Origin: Myxococcota bacterium
GTDB lineage: Bacteria; Myxococcota_A; UBA9160; SMWR01
NCBI GenBank assembly: GCA_022447545.1
Contig: JAKVBI010000010.1
Coordinates: forward strand, 62,001-126,000
Length of the DNA: 64,000 nt
Direction: 5' to 3'
Below the pieces are notes generated by a model. That model was not told where the DNA came from and did not search any database. It was given only the letters and a program-made list of their open reading frames with translations. The stretch's first letter is position 1, and the number at the start of each line of letters is the position of its first letter. Below, one piece after another: positions 7,381 to 14,380 of the stretch. The translations under genes were made by a program, and so were the position numbers.

Positions 7381-9696
7381 ATGACGCAATCCCTCCACCA
7401 GATGTTCGAGCGGTACGGTTCCGCGCTCGGTGCCGAGGGGCCCGTCGTGGTCCTCTTCGTCGGCCTTGCTCTGGTGGGCTCATTCGTGTGGATGAGAGCG
7501 GTGGGAGGGTCCGGGCCGTCCCAGAGGGGTTCCGGTTCTGGACGGAATCGCTGGCTGCTTGGCTGTGCGGTGTCGGGCGGCGTTGCCTGGGGGATGTCCC
7601 TGGCATGGCTCGGCGACGACGCGTTCATCTCCTTTCGATACGCCGAAAATCTGGCCAATGGTCAGGGGCTCGTCTTCAACCCCGGCGAACGTGTCGAGGG
7701 CTACACGAACTTCTTGTGGACACTCGTCCTGGCGGGGTTTGCCTTTGCGGGCCTCGATCCCCCCACGGTTTCTCTGGCTCTTTCGCTTGTGAGTTTTGGT
7801 GCGCTGATCGCACTGGTACCGCGAGTTCTGCGCACCGCGCATCCCGATTTTCAGAAGGTGGGCGTTGGTGTGGCCGCATTTTTGGTGGCTGCCCAGTACA
7901 CCCTCGCGTCTTTCGCCACCTCCGGTCTCGAGACCATGCTTGCTGCCATGCTTTCGTTGCTGGCGATTGAACGCGCCCAGTCCCGGGCTCCCTTGGCATC
8001 CGGTGCCGCGGGTGTGGCGGCAGCTCTCGCTCACCCCGACCACGGCATTCTCTATGCCGTACTCGGGGTGGCTCTGGGGTGGGATCGAGGGCGGCGTCGA
8101 GAGTTGTTCCGCTACGGGCTGCCGTTCGTTTTGGTCTATCTGCCGTATTTCTTGTGGCGCTGGAACTACTATGGCTCGTTTTTTCCGAATACCTACTACG
8201 CGAAATCGGGGGACCTCTGGTACCTGTCCCAGGGGGGGCTGTATGTCGCATCTTTTCTGATCGGTTCTGGGCTCTGGCTCTCGCTGCCCCTGATTCTGTT
8301 CGGTATCGCGAGGCTGAGGGGGGTGTTGCTGGGCCGTTATCTGATGATCGCAGTGCCCGTTTTTCTGCTCTACGTTGCGAAGATCGGCGGCGACTTCATG
8401 TATGGCCGGCTGTTGTGCCCACTGCTGGCCCCATTGTTTGTGGCTGCCGAAGTCGGCTTGCGAACCCTGTTCGTCCGGCGTCGCTGGGGGGTGGCCGCAG
8501 TGGCGCTGTGTCTGCTTGCCCTGACGGCGGTTCCCACCCGGATTTTCGCTCCGGGGGAGAAGAAGTGGCACATCTCAGACGAGCGAACCTTCTATCCGCT
8601 GGTTTCGTTTTTTCCCCTCGAGGTGGAGTCACGCTATTTCCGGTGGGCTCGATCCATCGATCGGCACCTGCGGTCTCAGGGGGTGGATCCGCGAATCGCT
8701 TTGGAATGCGTGGGGACCGTCGGGTATTACACGGGCCTGCCGGTGATCGATACCCTGGGGCTCACGGATGCTTGGGTCGCGCGCCGTCCCATCCGTCAGC
8801 GAGGTCGCCCCGGCCACGAAAAGAGGGCGCCCATCCCCCATGTGTTTGCGCGTGGAGCGGAACTCTCTGACCGACCGCTTTACCCGAAACCGTACGCAGA
8901 GTGGACTCGGTTGCCCTTGGATCGTTTCGACTTCTTTCTCGCCCGCTTCGATCCCGCATGGCTCGAACGCCTCCGGGGGGCTACAGGTGCCCGGCTGGCG
9001 GCTCTGAAGGCCCGAGTAGATGGATTCGTGGCATCGGAGAAGGCCGGCCAGTCTGCGGAAGATCTGGCGTGTGATGCCTGGTTCTTCGACTGGTTAGTTG
9101 CCGAGCCCACCGATTCCACGGGTTTGCGCCTTGCGACAGAGTCCGCGCTGCTGGAGGCCGGGAGAATTCGACGGGTTTTGGGGGATCCGGAAAGGGTGTC
9201 CGGGGAACTGAGAGCGACCCATCGGCCGGAACCCGGAACTTCGATTCGATTCGATGAGCCTTCGAAGGACGCAACTCATTTTCGTCGTGTGAACGTGCCG
9301 GATGCGTCGGTCGATCGTTGGATCCAAACCGGAATGGCAGGGTGGGAGGGAGGCGTACTCACTACGAGGACGGGCGAAAAGGGGGAGGTCGCGACAATCC
9401 ACCTGCGTTCGGAGCCTTTCGAGATCGTGGGCGACGTTCTCGAGTTTTCGCTGGCGGGTGGGCGCAATGTCGCGAACCTTTCGGTGTCTCTCTGGGTGGA
9501 TGGGGCTCGCCGCTTTGCTGCGACGGGTTGCGGGTCGGAGTTGCCGGGGCGGCGGCTTTGGTGGACCGCGCCGTTTGTCGGGAGGCAGGCGGTGGTGGAA
9601 GTCGTGGATACGGCGCGCGGACGAGGGGCTCACCTGGTGATCGACGAGATCGTTCAGTGGGTGCCGCGCGATTCGGTCGACGAGGCGGCTTTGTGA
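7381..9696 (+). CDS. GT-C fold membrane glycosyltransferase, AftB-like
   Basis: The 771-residue protein has about ten membrane helices in its first 400 residues and a large C-terminal extracytoplasmic domain. A diacidic DD at residues 79-80 in the first loop is followed by FISFRYAENLANGQGL and NPGERVEGYTNFLW. This arrangement is shared with mycobacterial AftB-type arabinofuranosyltransferases and related GT-C enzymes, which use polyprenyl-phosphate sugars. It probably glycosylates a surface polymer or protein at the periplasmic face; donor and acceptor are unknown. The ATG at 7381 has only a weak ribosome site. Its TGA overlaps the GTG of the following protease gene (GTGA). Confidence 0.78.
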   Translation: MTQSLHQMFERYGSALGAEGPVVVLFVGLALVGSFVWMRAVGGSGPSQRGSGSGRNRWLLGCAVSGGVAWGMSLAWLGDDAFISFRYAENLANGQGLVFNPGERVEGYTNFLWTLVLAGFAFAGLDPPTVSLALSLVSFGALIALVPRVLRTAHPDFQKVGVGVAAFLVAAQYTLASFATSGLETMLAAMLSLLAIERAQSRAPLASGAAGVAAALAHPDHGILYAVLGVALGWDRGRRRELFRYGLPFVLVYLPYFLWRWNYYGSFFPNTYYAKSGDLWYLSQGGLYVASFLIGSGLWLSLPLILFGIARLRGVLLGRYLMIAVPVFLLYVAKIGGDFMYGRLLCPLLAPLFVAAEVGLRTLFVRRRWGVAAVALCLLALTAVPTRIFAPGEKKWHISDERTFYPLVSFFPLEVESRYFRWARSIDRHLRSQGVDPRIALECVGTVGYYTGLPVIDTLGLTDAWVARRPIRQRGRPGHEKRAPIPHVFARGAELSDRPLYPKPYAEWTRLPLDRFDFFLARFDPAWLERLRGATGARLAALKARVDGFVASEKAGQSAEDLACDAWFFDWLVAEPTDSTGLRLATESALLEAGRIRRVLGDPERVSGELRATHRPEPGTSIRFDEPSKDATHFRRVNVPDASVDRWIQTGMAGWEGGVLTTRTGEKGEVATIHLRSEPFEIVGDVLEFSLAGGRNVANLSVSLWVDGARRFAATGCGSELPGRRLWWTAPFVGRQAVVEVVDTARGRGAHLVIDEIVQWVPRDSVDEAAL

Positions 9697-10517
9697 GGCT
9701 TCTTTCCACAAGAGTCCGGATTTCGTCGATGGGGGCGATTCTCCTGGGCTCGATGTTGTGCATGGCATCGCCTGGTGCAGTTGACGCCCTGGTGGTAGCG
9801 AATACCGACGATGACATCGTTCTGCGGGCGCCGGAGAACGTGGAGGGTTGGGAGCGGGTTGGGGCCTGTGGCGCGCTGACGGCGGTGTATTTGGGCAACG
9901 GGTGGGTGCTCACGGCCAGCCATGTTGGAACGCACGAATTCGTGTTGGCGACGGGAACCCACCAACCTGTTCCGGGCAGCTGGCGTGCGCTTCGGGATCC
10001 GGAGGGCGGCTCCTTGCGCCCAGACCTCGCGGTGTTCCGAGTGACGCCCAGGCCAGCCCTACCCGATGCCACCATTCGAGATCGCCCGATCGTCCTCCAG
10101 GAGCCGGTCGTTCTGGTGGCGTCGGGTCTGGGAAGGGGACAGGCCTTGCGCTGGCGAGGCCTCGAAGGTTTTGAATGGGGTGGGAATCGCGCCCGGCGAT
10201 GGGGTACGAATCGAGTACAGGCGGTGGGGCGGGACTTCGTTCTTGCCGGCCGCAACACGCGTGGTTTTCAGTTGCTTTGGGAACCCGGAAAGACCCGTTA
10301 CGAGGCCCAAGCCGCTCACGGTGACTCGGGGGGCGCGGTCTTCGTGCAGCAGAACTCGAAATGGCAACTGGGCGGGATTCTGTTCAGCATCGGAACACAG
10401 GCGGGACAGCCGCGAACTTCTTCAATGCCGGGTAACACGACTCAAGCCGCCGATTTGAGTCACTATCGGGGACAACTGGAGGCTTTGCTCGGCCGGGGTA
10501 ACGGGCGTGGTCCATGA
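9693..10517 (+). CDS. Secreted trypsin-like serine protease
   Basis: The 274-residue product has an N-terminal signal sequence (hydrophobic AILLGSMLCMASPGAVDA) and a chymotrypsin-fold catalytic triad: His77 in TASHVG, Asp111 in RPDLAVF and Ser212 in AHGDSGGAVF. The GTG start overlaps the stop of the glycosyltransferase gene and is preceded by GAGG; the long in-frame extension upstream lies inside that gene. Coupled synthesis with a GT-C glycosyltransferase suggests both act on the same surface component, although this is inference. Its short length and lack of a PDZ domain argue against DegP/HtrA. Confidence 0.85.
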   Translation: MRLLSTRVRISSMGAILLGSMLCMASPGAVDALVVANTDDDIVLRAPENVEGWERVGACGALTAVYLGNGWVLTASHVGTHEFVLATGTHQPVPGSWRALRDPEGGSLRPDLAVFRVTPRPALPDATIRDRPIVLQEPVVLVASGLGRGQALRWRGLEGFEWGGNRARRWGTNRVQAVGRDFVLAGRNTRGFQLLWEPGKTRYEAQAAHGDSGGAVFVQQNSKWQLGGILFSIGTQAGQPRTSSMPGNTTQAADLSHYRGQLEALLGRGNGRGP

Positions 10518-10646
10518 ACGGGTTTGGACGAGGGGTCGGGAGGGCTCGGCTCCGGAGCGGATAGAGTGGCAGGATCCGTGTTCAGGCACGGGTGGGCGAA
10601 TCCACCCATGCCATGGGCGGGGAAGGAGAACCCGGAGGGAGGTGCT

Positions 10647-11531
10647 GTGGAGCCGCTCATCATTGAATGTGCGCTGAACGAGCAGGTGACGAAGGATCAA
10701 AACGAGACGGTTCCCATCTCACCCCAAGAGATCGTGGACGAGACATTGGCCGCCGCAGCTGCCGGTGCGGCGATTGTCCACTTTCACGCACGAGACCCGG
10801 AGAGCGGCGATCTACTGCATCCAGGCACCGAGTTCTACCGTGAGGTGATGCGTGCGATTCGCCGGGAAAATGCAGACGTCATGCTCTATCCAACCTACGG
10901 GGCCTCTCCTACGCCGGAAGAACGATTCAGTCACCTGATGGCTCTGGCCGAAGATCCCGATGTGCGTCTCGACTTTGCGACCATCGATCCGGGGGCCGTC
11001 AACTATGCGGACTTCGATCCGGAAAATGCGAGTTTGGGTTGGGATTTCGTGTTGTCCGTGTCGCATGGCGAGTCTCGGTTTTTTTTCGAGTTGTGTGAGG
11101 CCCATGGGATTCAGTTCAGCTTCACGGTGCGGGAGCTTGGGCACGTGCGTCATGCCCTTGCGTACCGCAGGATGGGCTGGTGCTCCGGCCCCATGCTGTT
11201 CAAGGTCACCATGAGCGAAAACCACGCGTGGGGCATCTCTCCCAGCCCTGAAGGTCTGCGGATTCTGACCCGGGCCGTTATCTCCCCGGAAGTTCCCTAT
11301 CGATGGATGACGTATGTCGAAGGTGCGTGCCATGCCGACATGTGTCGGTTTGCGGTGACACAAGGGGGGCACGTTCGCACGGGGGTGGGCGACAATCCGA
11401 TGTTCGAAGGCGCGCCGTTGTCCAACGCCGAACAGGTCACAAGGGTCGTCGCAATGGCGCGCGAGGCGGGCCGGAACGTGGCGGATCCTCGTCAGGCTCG
11501 GGCGCTTCTCGCCCGAAATCCCGAACCCTGA
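10647..11531 (+). CDS. BKACE family (DUF849) beta-keto acid cleavage enzyme
   Basis: A 294-residue TIM-barrel zinc enzyme. BKACE enzymes condense a beta-keto acid with acetyl-CoA and release acetoacetate and a new acyl-CoA, as in lysine fermentation or carnitine breakdown. Visible signatures are the zinc-binding HFH motif in AAIVHFHARDP, YPTYGASPTPEERF, and the C-terminal GGHVRTGVGDNP. The GTG at 10647 follows GGAGGGAGGTGCT; an ATG 13 codons upstream is possible but lacks a ribosome site. It fits a genome specialised in acyl-CoA chemistry. The specific keto acid cannot be told. Confidence 0.9.
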   Translation: MEPLIIECALNEQVTKDQNETVPISPQEIVDETLAAAAAGAAIVHFHARDPESGDLLHPGTEFYREVMRAIRRENADVMLYPTYGASPTPEERFSHLMALAEDPDVRLDFATIDPGAVNYADFDPENASLGWDFVLSVSHGESRFFFELCEAHGIQFSFTVRELGHVRHALAYRRMGWCSGPMLFKVTMSENHAWGISPSPEGLRILTRAVISPEVPYRWMTYVEGACHADMCRFAVTQGGHVRTGVGDNPMFEGAPLSNAEQVTRVVAMAREAGRNVADPRQARALLARNPEP

Positions 11532-11650
11532 GCCCATGCGGGCCACCCTCGTGGCTCGGTGATGTCGGGTGCCGCCTTGGGCAGGACCGCGTGAGATGCG
11601 GTTCAGTGTTTCCGTGGCTTGTCACGGGGTTGGGGCGAGAATCGAAAAAA

Positions 11651-11726
11651 TGGTGGAGCTGAGGGGGATCGAACCCCTGACCCCCAGACTGCCAGCCTGG
11701 TGCTCTCCCAGCTGAGCTACAGCCCC
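11651..11726 (-). tRNA. tRNA-Ala (anticodon GGC)
   Basis: The minus strand gives a complete 76-base cloverleaf with GGGGCTG acceptor, GCTC/GAGC D-stem, anticodon loop CTGGCAG and T-loop TTCGATC. The 3' end is an encoded CCA. The anticodon GGC (11691-11693) reads GCC/GCU alanine codons. Confidence 0.97.
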
Positions 11727-12165
11727 ACACTTCAACCCGTCACGCCACGGCCAGGCCGCTTGCCGTGAGCCCGCACCGATTCGCTGATGGTTCGGTTCGT
11801 GCTCTCGAAGCCTGAAGTCGGTTCGACAGATCGAGTGATGCCTGGATCGCGCGTGAAAGCGCCATCGAGGCTTCACGCCGTCAACCTACCGCCACCACCT
11901 TCGCCTGTCAAAGTCGCGGCGGTCTAAGAGGGCAGGCGGAATGGAGTGAGGGGGCGTGAGGGGCTGGCCGAGGTGTCCCGGCCAGGATGGCCTGGGCGGT
12001 GGGTCGAATCGGACGGCCGTGATGGGGAGTTGGTTCGCAGGTGGATGGGTTGAGCACTCCAGGGCCCATCCCTCAAACAGGTGTTCTTTGCGCGCGGTGA
12101 CGGAGCCAAGAGCGCTCTGAGCCACTCTGTGGGACTTCAGCGGGTTACGGTACTCTCGCGACCGC
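11727..12165. other. Intergenic region between two tRNA genes, 439 bases
   Basis: No coding frame here looks real. An inverted repeat with perfect six-base arms (CTGGCC/GGCCAG, 11964-11985) could form a hairpin but has no T-run. The part next to 11726 should hold the minus-strand tRNA-Ala promoter, and the part before 12166 the tRNA-Leu promoter. Confidence 0.45.
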
Positions 12166-12248
12166 GCCGGAGTGGCGGAACTGGTATACGCGCTCGACTC
12201 AAAATCGAGTGGGCTCGTCCCATGCGGGTTCGAATCCCGCCTCCGGCA
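12166..12248 (+). tRNA. tRNA-Leu (anticodon CAA)
   Basis: An 83-base class II tRNA with GCCGGAG acceptor, long variable arm and T-arm GCGGG-TTCGAAT-CCCGC. The anticodon loop CTCAAAA gives anticodon CAA, reading UUG. The 3' CCA is not encoded, unlike the Ala and Sec tRNAs nearby. Confidence 0.96.
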
Positions 12249-12298
12249 CGTTCACTCGGTTCGATTCGTTTCGATCGGGTCGGGGCGGGGGAGAGCGG

Positions 12299-12628
12299 GT
12301 GCGCACACGGCGCCAAGCAGCAACGACGATCGCATCGATCTGTCTCACCCTGCTGTGCCTGCCTCTGGATGCCGTTGCCCAGGATCGTGAGTTCACGGGT
12401 CAAGTGGACTCGGTGGGGGCGAAGGTGCTGGTCGTAGACAATCGCATGGGGGACGAAATTCGCTTCGTGCCGGCGCCGGGAGTCACTGTAGAAGGGCGGA
12501 AGCGCGCCCGTTGGTCCGATCTCGAAGTGGGCGATACGGTGACGGTATTCTGGAAGATGGTCGACGAGCCCCGTATGGCCTATCGGGTCCGGGTCCTATC
12601 GAAGCGTCGCGTCGAGGGCGGCTCCTAG
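12299..12628 (+). CDS. Small secreted protein of unknown function
   Basis: A 109-residue protein with a clear signal peptide (about residues 1-28, hydrophobic IASICLTLLCLPL, cleavage likely after AVAQ). A compact beta-rich domain follows (FTGQVDSVGAKVLVVDNR ... WSDLEVGDTVTVFWKMVD). The repeated G-x-V-x-V pattern resembles the DUF5666-type or OB-like small barrel domains of exported proteins, but I cannot assign a family. The GTG start at 12299 follows a GGGGAGAG stretch; upstream in-frame codons fall in the tRNA-Leu gene and were excluded. MoeB-rhodanese follows 50 bases downstream. Confidence 0.7.
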   Translation: MRTRRQAATTIASICLTLLCLPLDAVAQDREFTGQVDSVGAKVLVVDNRMGDEIRFVPAPGVTVEGRKRARWSDLEVGDTVTVFWKMVDEPRMAYRVRVLSKRRVEGGS

Positions 12629-12678
12629 CCGGCGCCGCCCGATTGCATCTACGCGGTGGGTTCGGATAGCGTCTCTAC

Positions 12679-13830
12679 ATGGTGGACCCGCCGCTTCGCC
12701 CGGATCAGTTCGATCGCTACCGTCGCCATCTGAGTCTTCCCGACTTCGGCCTCGAAGGGCAGAAAGCGCTTCTCGAATCGAGCGCACTTCTGGTTGGAAC
12801 GGGTGGGTTGGGGTGTCCGCTGGCGCAATATCTTGCGGCGGCGGGTGTGGGACGTCTCGGCCTCGTCGATTTCGACGTGGTAGATGCCTCGAACCTACAA
12901 CGACAGATCCTCTATGGAACCTCGGACATCGGTCGGCCCAAGGTGGAAGTGGCGCGGGACCGGATCGAGGCGATGAACCCCGATGTCGAAGTCGACCTTC
13001 ATCGCGTCCAGATTACTTCGGACAACGCGTTGGAGCTGATGTCCAGCTATGACGTGGTGATTGATGGGACCGACAACTTTCCGACCCGCTACCTGACCAA
13101 TGATGCCTGTGTGATGCTCGGGAAACCGAATGTCCACGGTTCGATCTTCCGCTTCGAAGGTCAGGCCACTGTATTCGATGCGAGAAACGGCCCCTGTTAT
13201 CGCTGCTTGTTCCCTGAACCGCCTCCACCGGGAGCGGTTCCCTCTTGCGCGGAAGGGGGGGTTCTTGGGGTGCTGCCGGGTCTGGTGGCCATCGTTCAGG
13301 CCACGGAAACGGTCAAGCTGTTGGCGGGAATCGGGGAGACGCTGGTGGGCCGGCTCGTTCAGTACGACGCGCTCCGTATGGAATGGAACGAGTTTCGGAT
13401 CCGCAAGGACGTCGATTGTCCCGTATGCGGGGAGAACCCCTCTGTGACGGAGCTCATCGATTATGCGGGCTTCTGTGGCGTCGCCTCCGCGGTCGAGGAA
13501 GAATCCGTTCCGGAAGTCGCTGCGATGGAGTTGCGGAATCGTCTGGATTCCGGCGAGCGGTTGCTCTTGTTGGATGTGCGGGACGCCGATGAGTACGAGA
13601 CTGCGCGAATCGAGGGTTCGGTTCGGATTCCACTGGCACAACTCGAACTCGAACTCGATCAAATTGCGGAGTGGAAGGAGGAGCCTCTGGTGGTGCATTG
13701 TCACAAAGGCGGGCGCAGTGCGTCAGCGTGTCGCATGCTCGAGGCTCACGGTTTTCGAAACGTGAGAAACCTGGCCGGGGGGATCGATGCGTGGTCCCTG
13801 ACGGTGGATTCGTCGGTACCGCGGTACTGA
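12679..13830 (+). CDS. moeB: MoeB/ThiF-type adenylyltransferase fused to rhodanese (MoeZ-like)
   Basis: A 383-residue two-domain protein. The E1-like domain has the ATP loop GTGGLGCPLAQYL (about 40-52), DGTDNFPTRYL and zinc CxxC pairs CYRC and CPVC. The C-terminal rhodanese domain (from about 275) has the active-site loop HCHKGGRS with catalytic Cys about 341. Such proteins adenylate the C-terminal glycine of MoaD, ThiS or CysO-like sulfur carriers and load sulfur on them, serving molybdopterin, thiamine or cysteine synthesis. No sulfur-carrier gene is next to it. It heads a run continuing through two small genes into uvrA. Confidence 0.92.
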   Translation: MVDPPLRPDQFDRYRRHLSLPDFGLEGQKALLESSALLVGTGGLGCPLAQYLAAAGVGRLGLVDFDVVDASNLQRQILYGTSDIGRPKVEVARDRIEAMNPDVEVDLHRVQITSDNALELMSSYDVVIDGTDNFPTRYLTNDACVMLGKPNVHGSIFRFEGQATVFDARNGPCYRCLFPEPPPPGAVPSCAEGGVLGVLPGLVAIVQATETVKLLAGIGETLVGRLVQYDALRMEWNEFRIRKDVDCPVCGENPSVTELIDYAGFCGVASAVEEESVPEVAAMELRNRLDSGERLLLLDVRDADEYETARIEGSVRIPLAQLELELDQIAEWKEEPLVVHCHKGGRSASACRMLEAHGFRNVRNLAGGIDAWSLTVDSSVPRY

Positions 13831-13847
13831 ACGGTTGGATTGATTCC

Positions 13848-14192
13848 ATGGCAAAATCGAAAACTCCGAACCCTCTGAACCGGAGACATCTGGTCGCGCG
13901 GGATCTCAGTCAGGCCCAGGCCATGGCGTATGCCGAGGCCTACTTGGCCGAGGGGCGAATTCTGGAGGCCATTGACTTCCTGGTCATGGCCAAAGCGGAG
14001 GAAAAGCTGCGAGGGGTTCGCCAACAGATGCTCGAAGCCGGAGATGCTTTTGGGTTCCGGGTGATCTCCGAGGCCGCGGGGATCCAGGCAAAGCCCGACG
14101 AGTGGGAGATCCTGGCTCGTCATGCGGAAACCCAGGGGAAGGTACGCTACGCCGCACAGGCGCAGCGAAACGCTCAGGTGAGCGGGGAGTGA
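13848..14192 (+). CDS. Small helical protein of unknown function
   Basis: A 114-residue soluble, helix-rich protein beginning MAKSKTPNPLNRRH. It lacks a signal peptide, membrane segment or cysteines. The stretch AQAMAYAEAYLAEGRILEAIDFLVMAKAEEKL looks like one TPR- or HEAT-like helical hairpin. The ATG at 13848 is 17 bases after moeB. It is followed two bases after its stop by another small gene, so the two are probably cotranscribed. I do not recognise the family. Confidence 0.7.
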   Translation: MAKSKTPNPLNRRHLVARDLSQAQAMAYAEAYLAEGRILEAIDFLVMAKAEEKLRGVRQQMLEAGDAFGFRVISEAAGIQAKPDEWEILARHAETQGKVRYAAQAQRNAQVSGE

Positions 14193-14194
14193 GG

Positions 14195-14380
14195 ATGGCC
14201 CTTCAATCCAGAGTCTTCCGTGGTCTCGTCAAGGAGGCCGAAGAAGACATGAACAAGTTCTTCGCCATCCACCCGGGAATCCGGGTGCACCACATGGCAC
14301 AGAGTGAATCCGGCGAGGGGCACATCAGTATCACCATCCTTTTCGAGATTCCGGACTATCCTCCCGAGGGTGAGCTCTAA
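14195..14380 (+). CDS. Very small conserved-looking protein, unknown function
   Basis: The product is 61 residues and starts at an ATG directly after the TGA of the previous gene, with GGGGAGTGAGG as ribosome site. An amphipathic N terminus (RVFRGLVKEAEEDMNKFF) is followed by a beta-hairpin-like segment (RVHHMAQSE ... GHISITILFEIPDYPP). Its 3' end overlaps the uvrA start by 11 bases, so the three genes are translationally linked. It is too short for the family to be guessed. Confidence 0.65.
   Translation: MALQSRVFRGLVKEAEEDMNKFFAIHPGIRVHHMAQSESGEGHISITILFEIPDYPPEGEL

Noticed and set aside
5804-7606. 600-residue version of the PPIase gene
   Set aside because: The extra N-terminal half covers the ferredoxin and glycosyltransferase genes; signal segment and ribosome site fit the ATG at 6679.
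11964-11985. Hairpin CTGGCC/GGCCAG as a transcription terminator
   Set aside because: No T-run follows on either strand and no gene ends nearby.
12895-13704. 269-residue minus-strand frame inside moeB
   Set aside because: Shadow of a well-defined MoeB-rhodanese gene.
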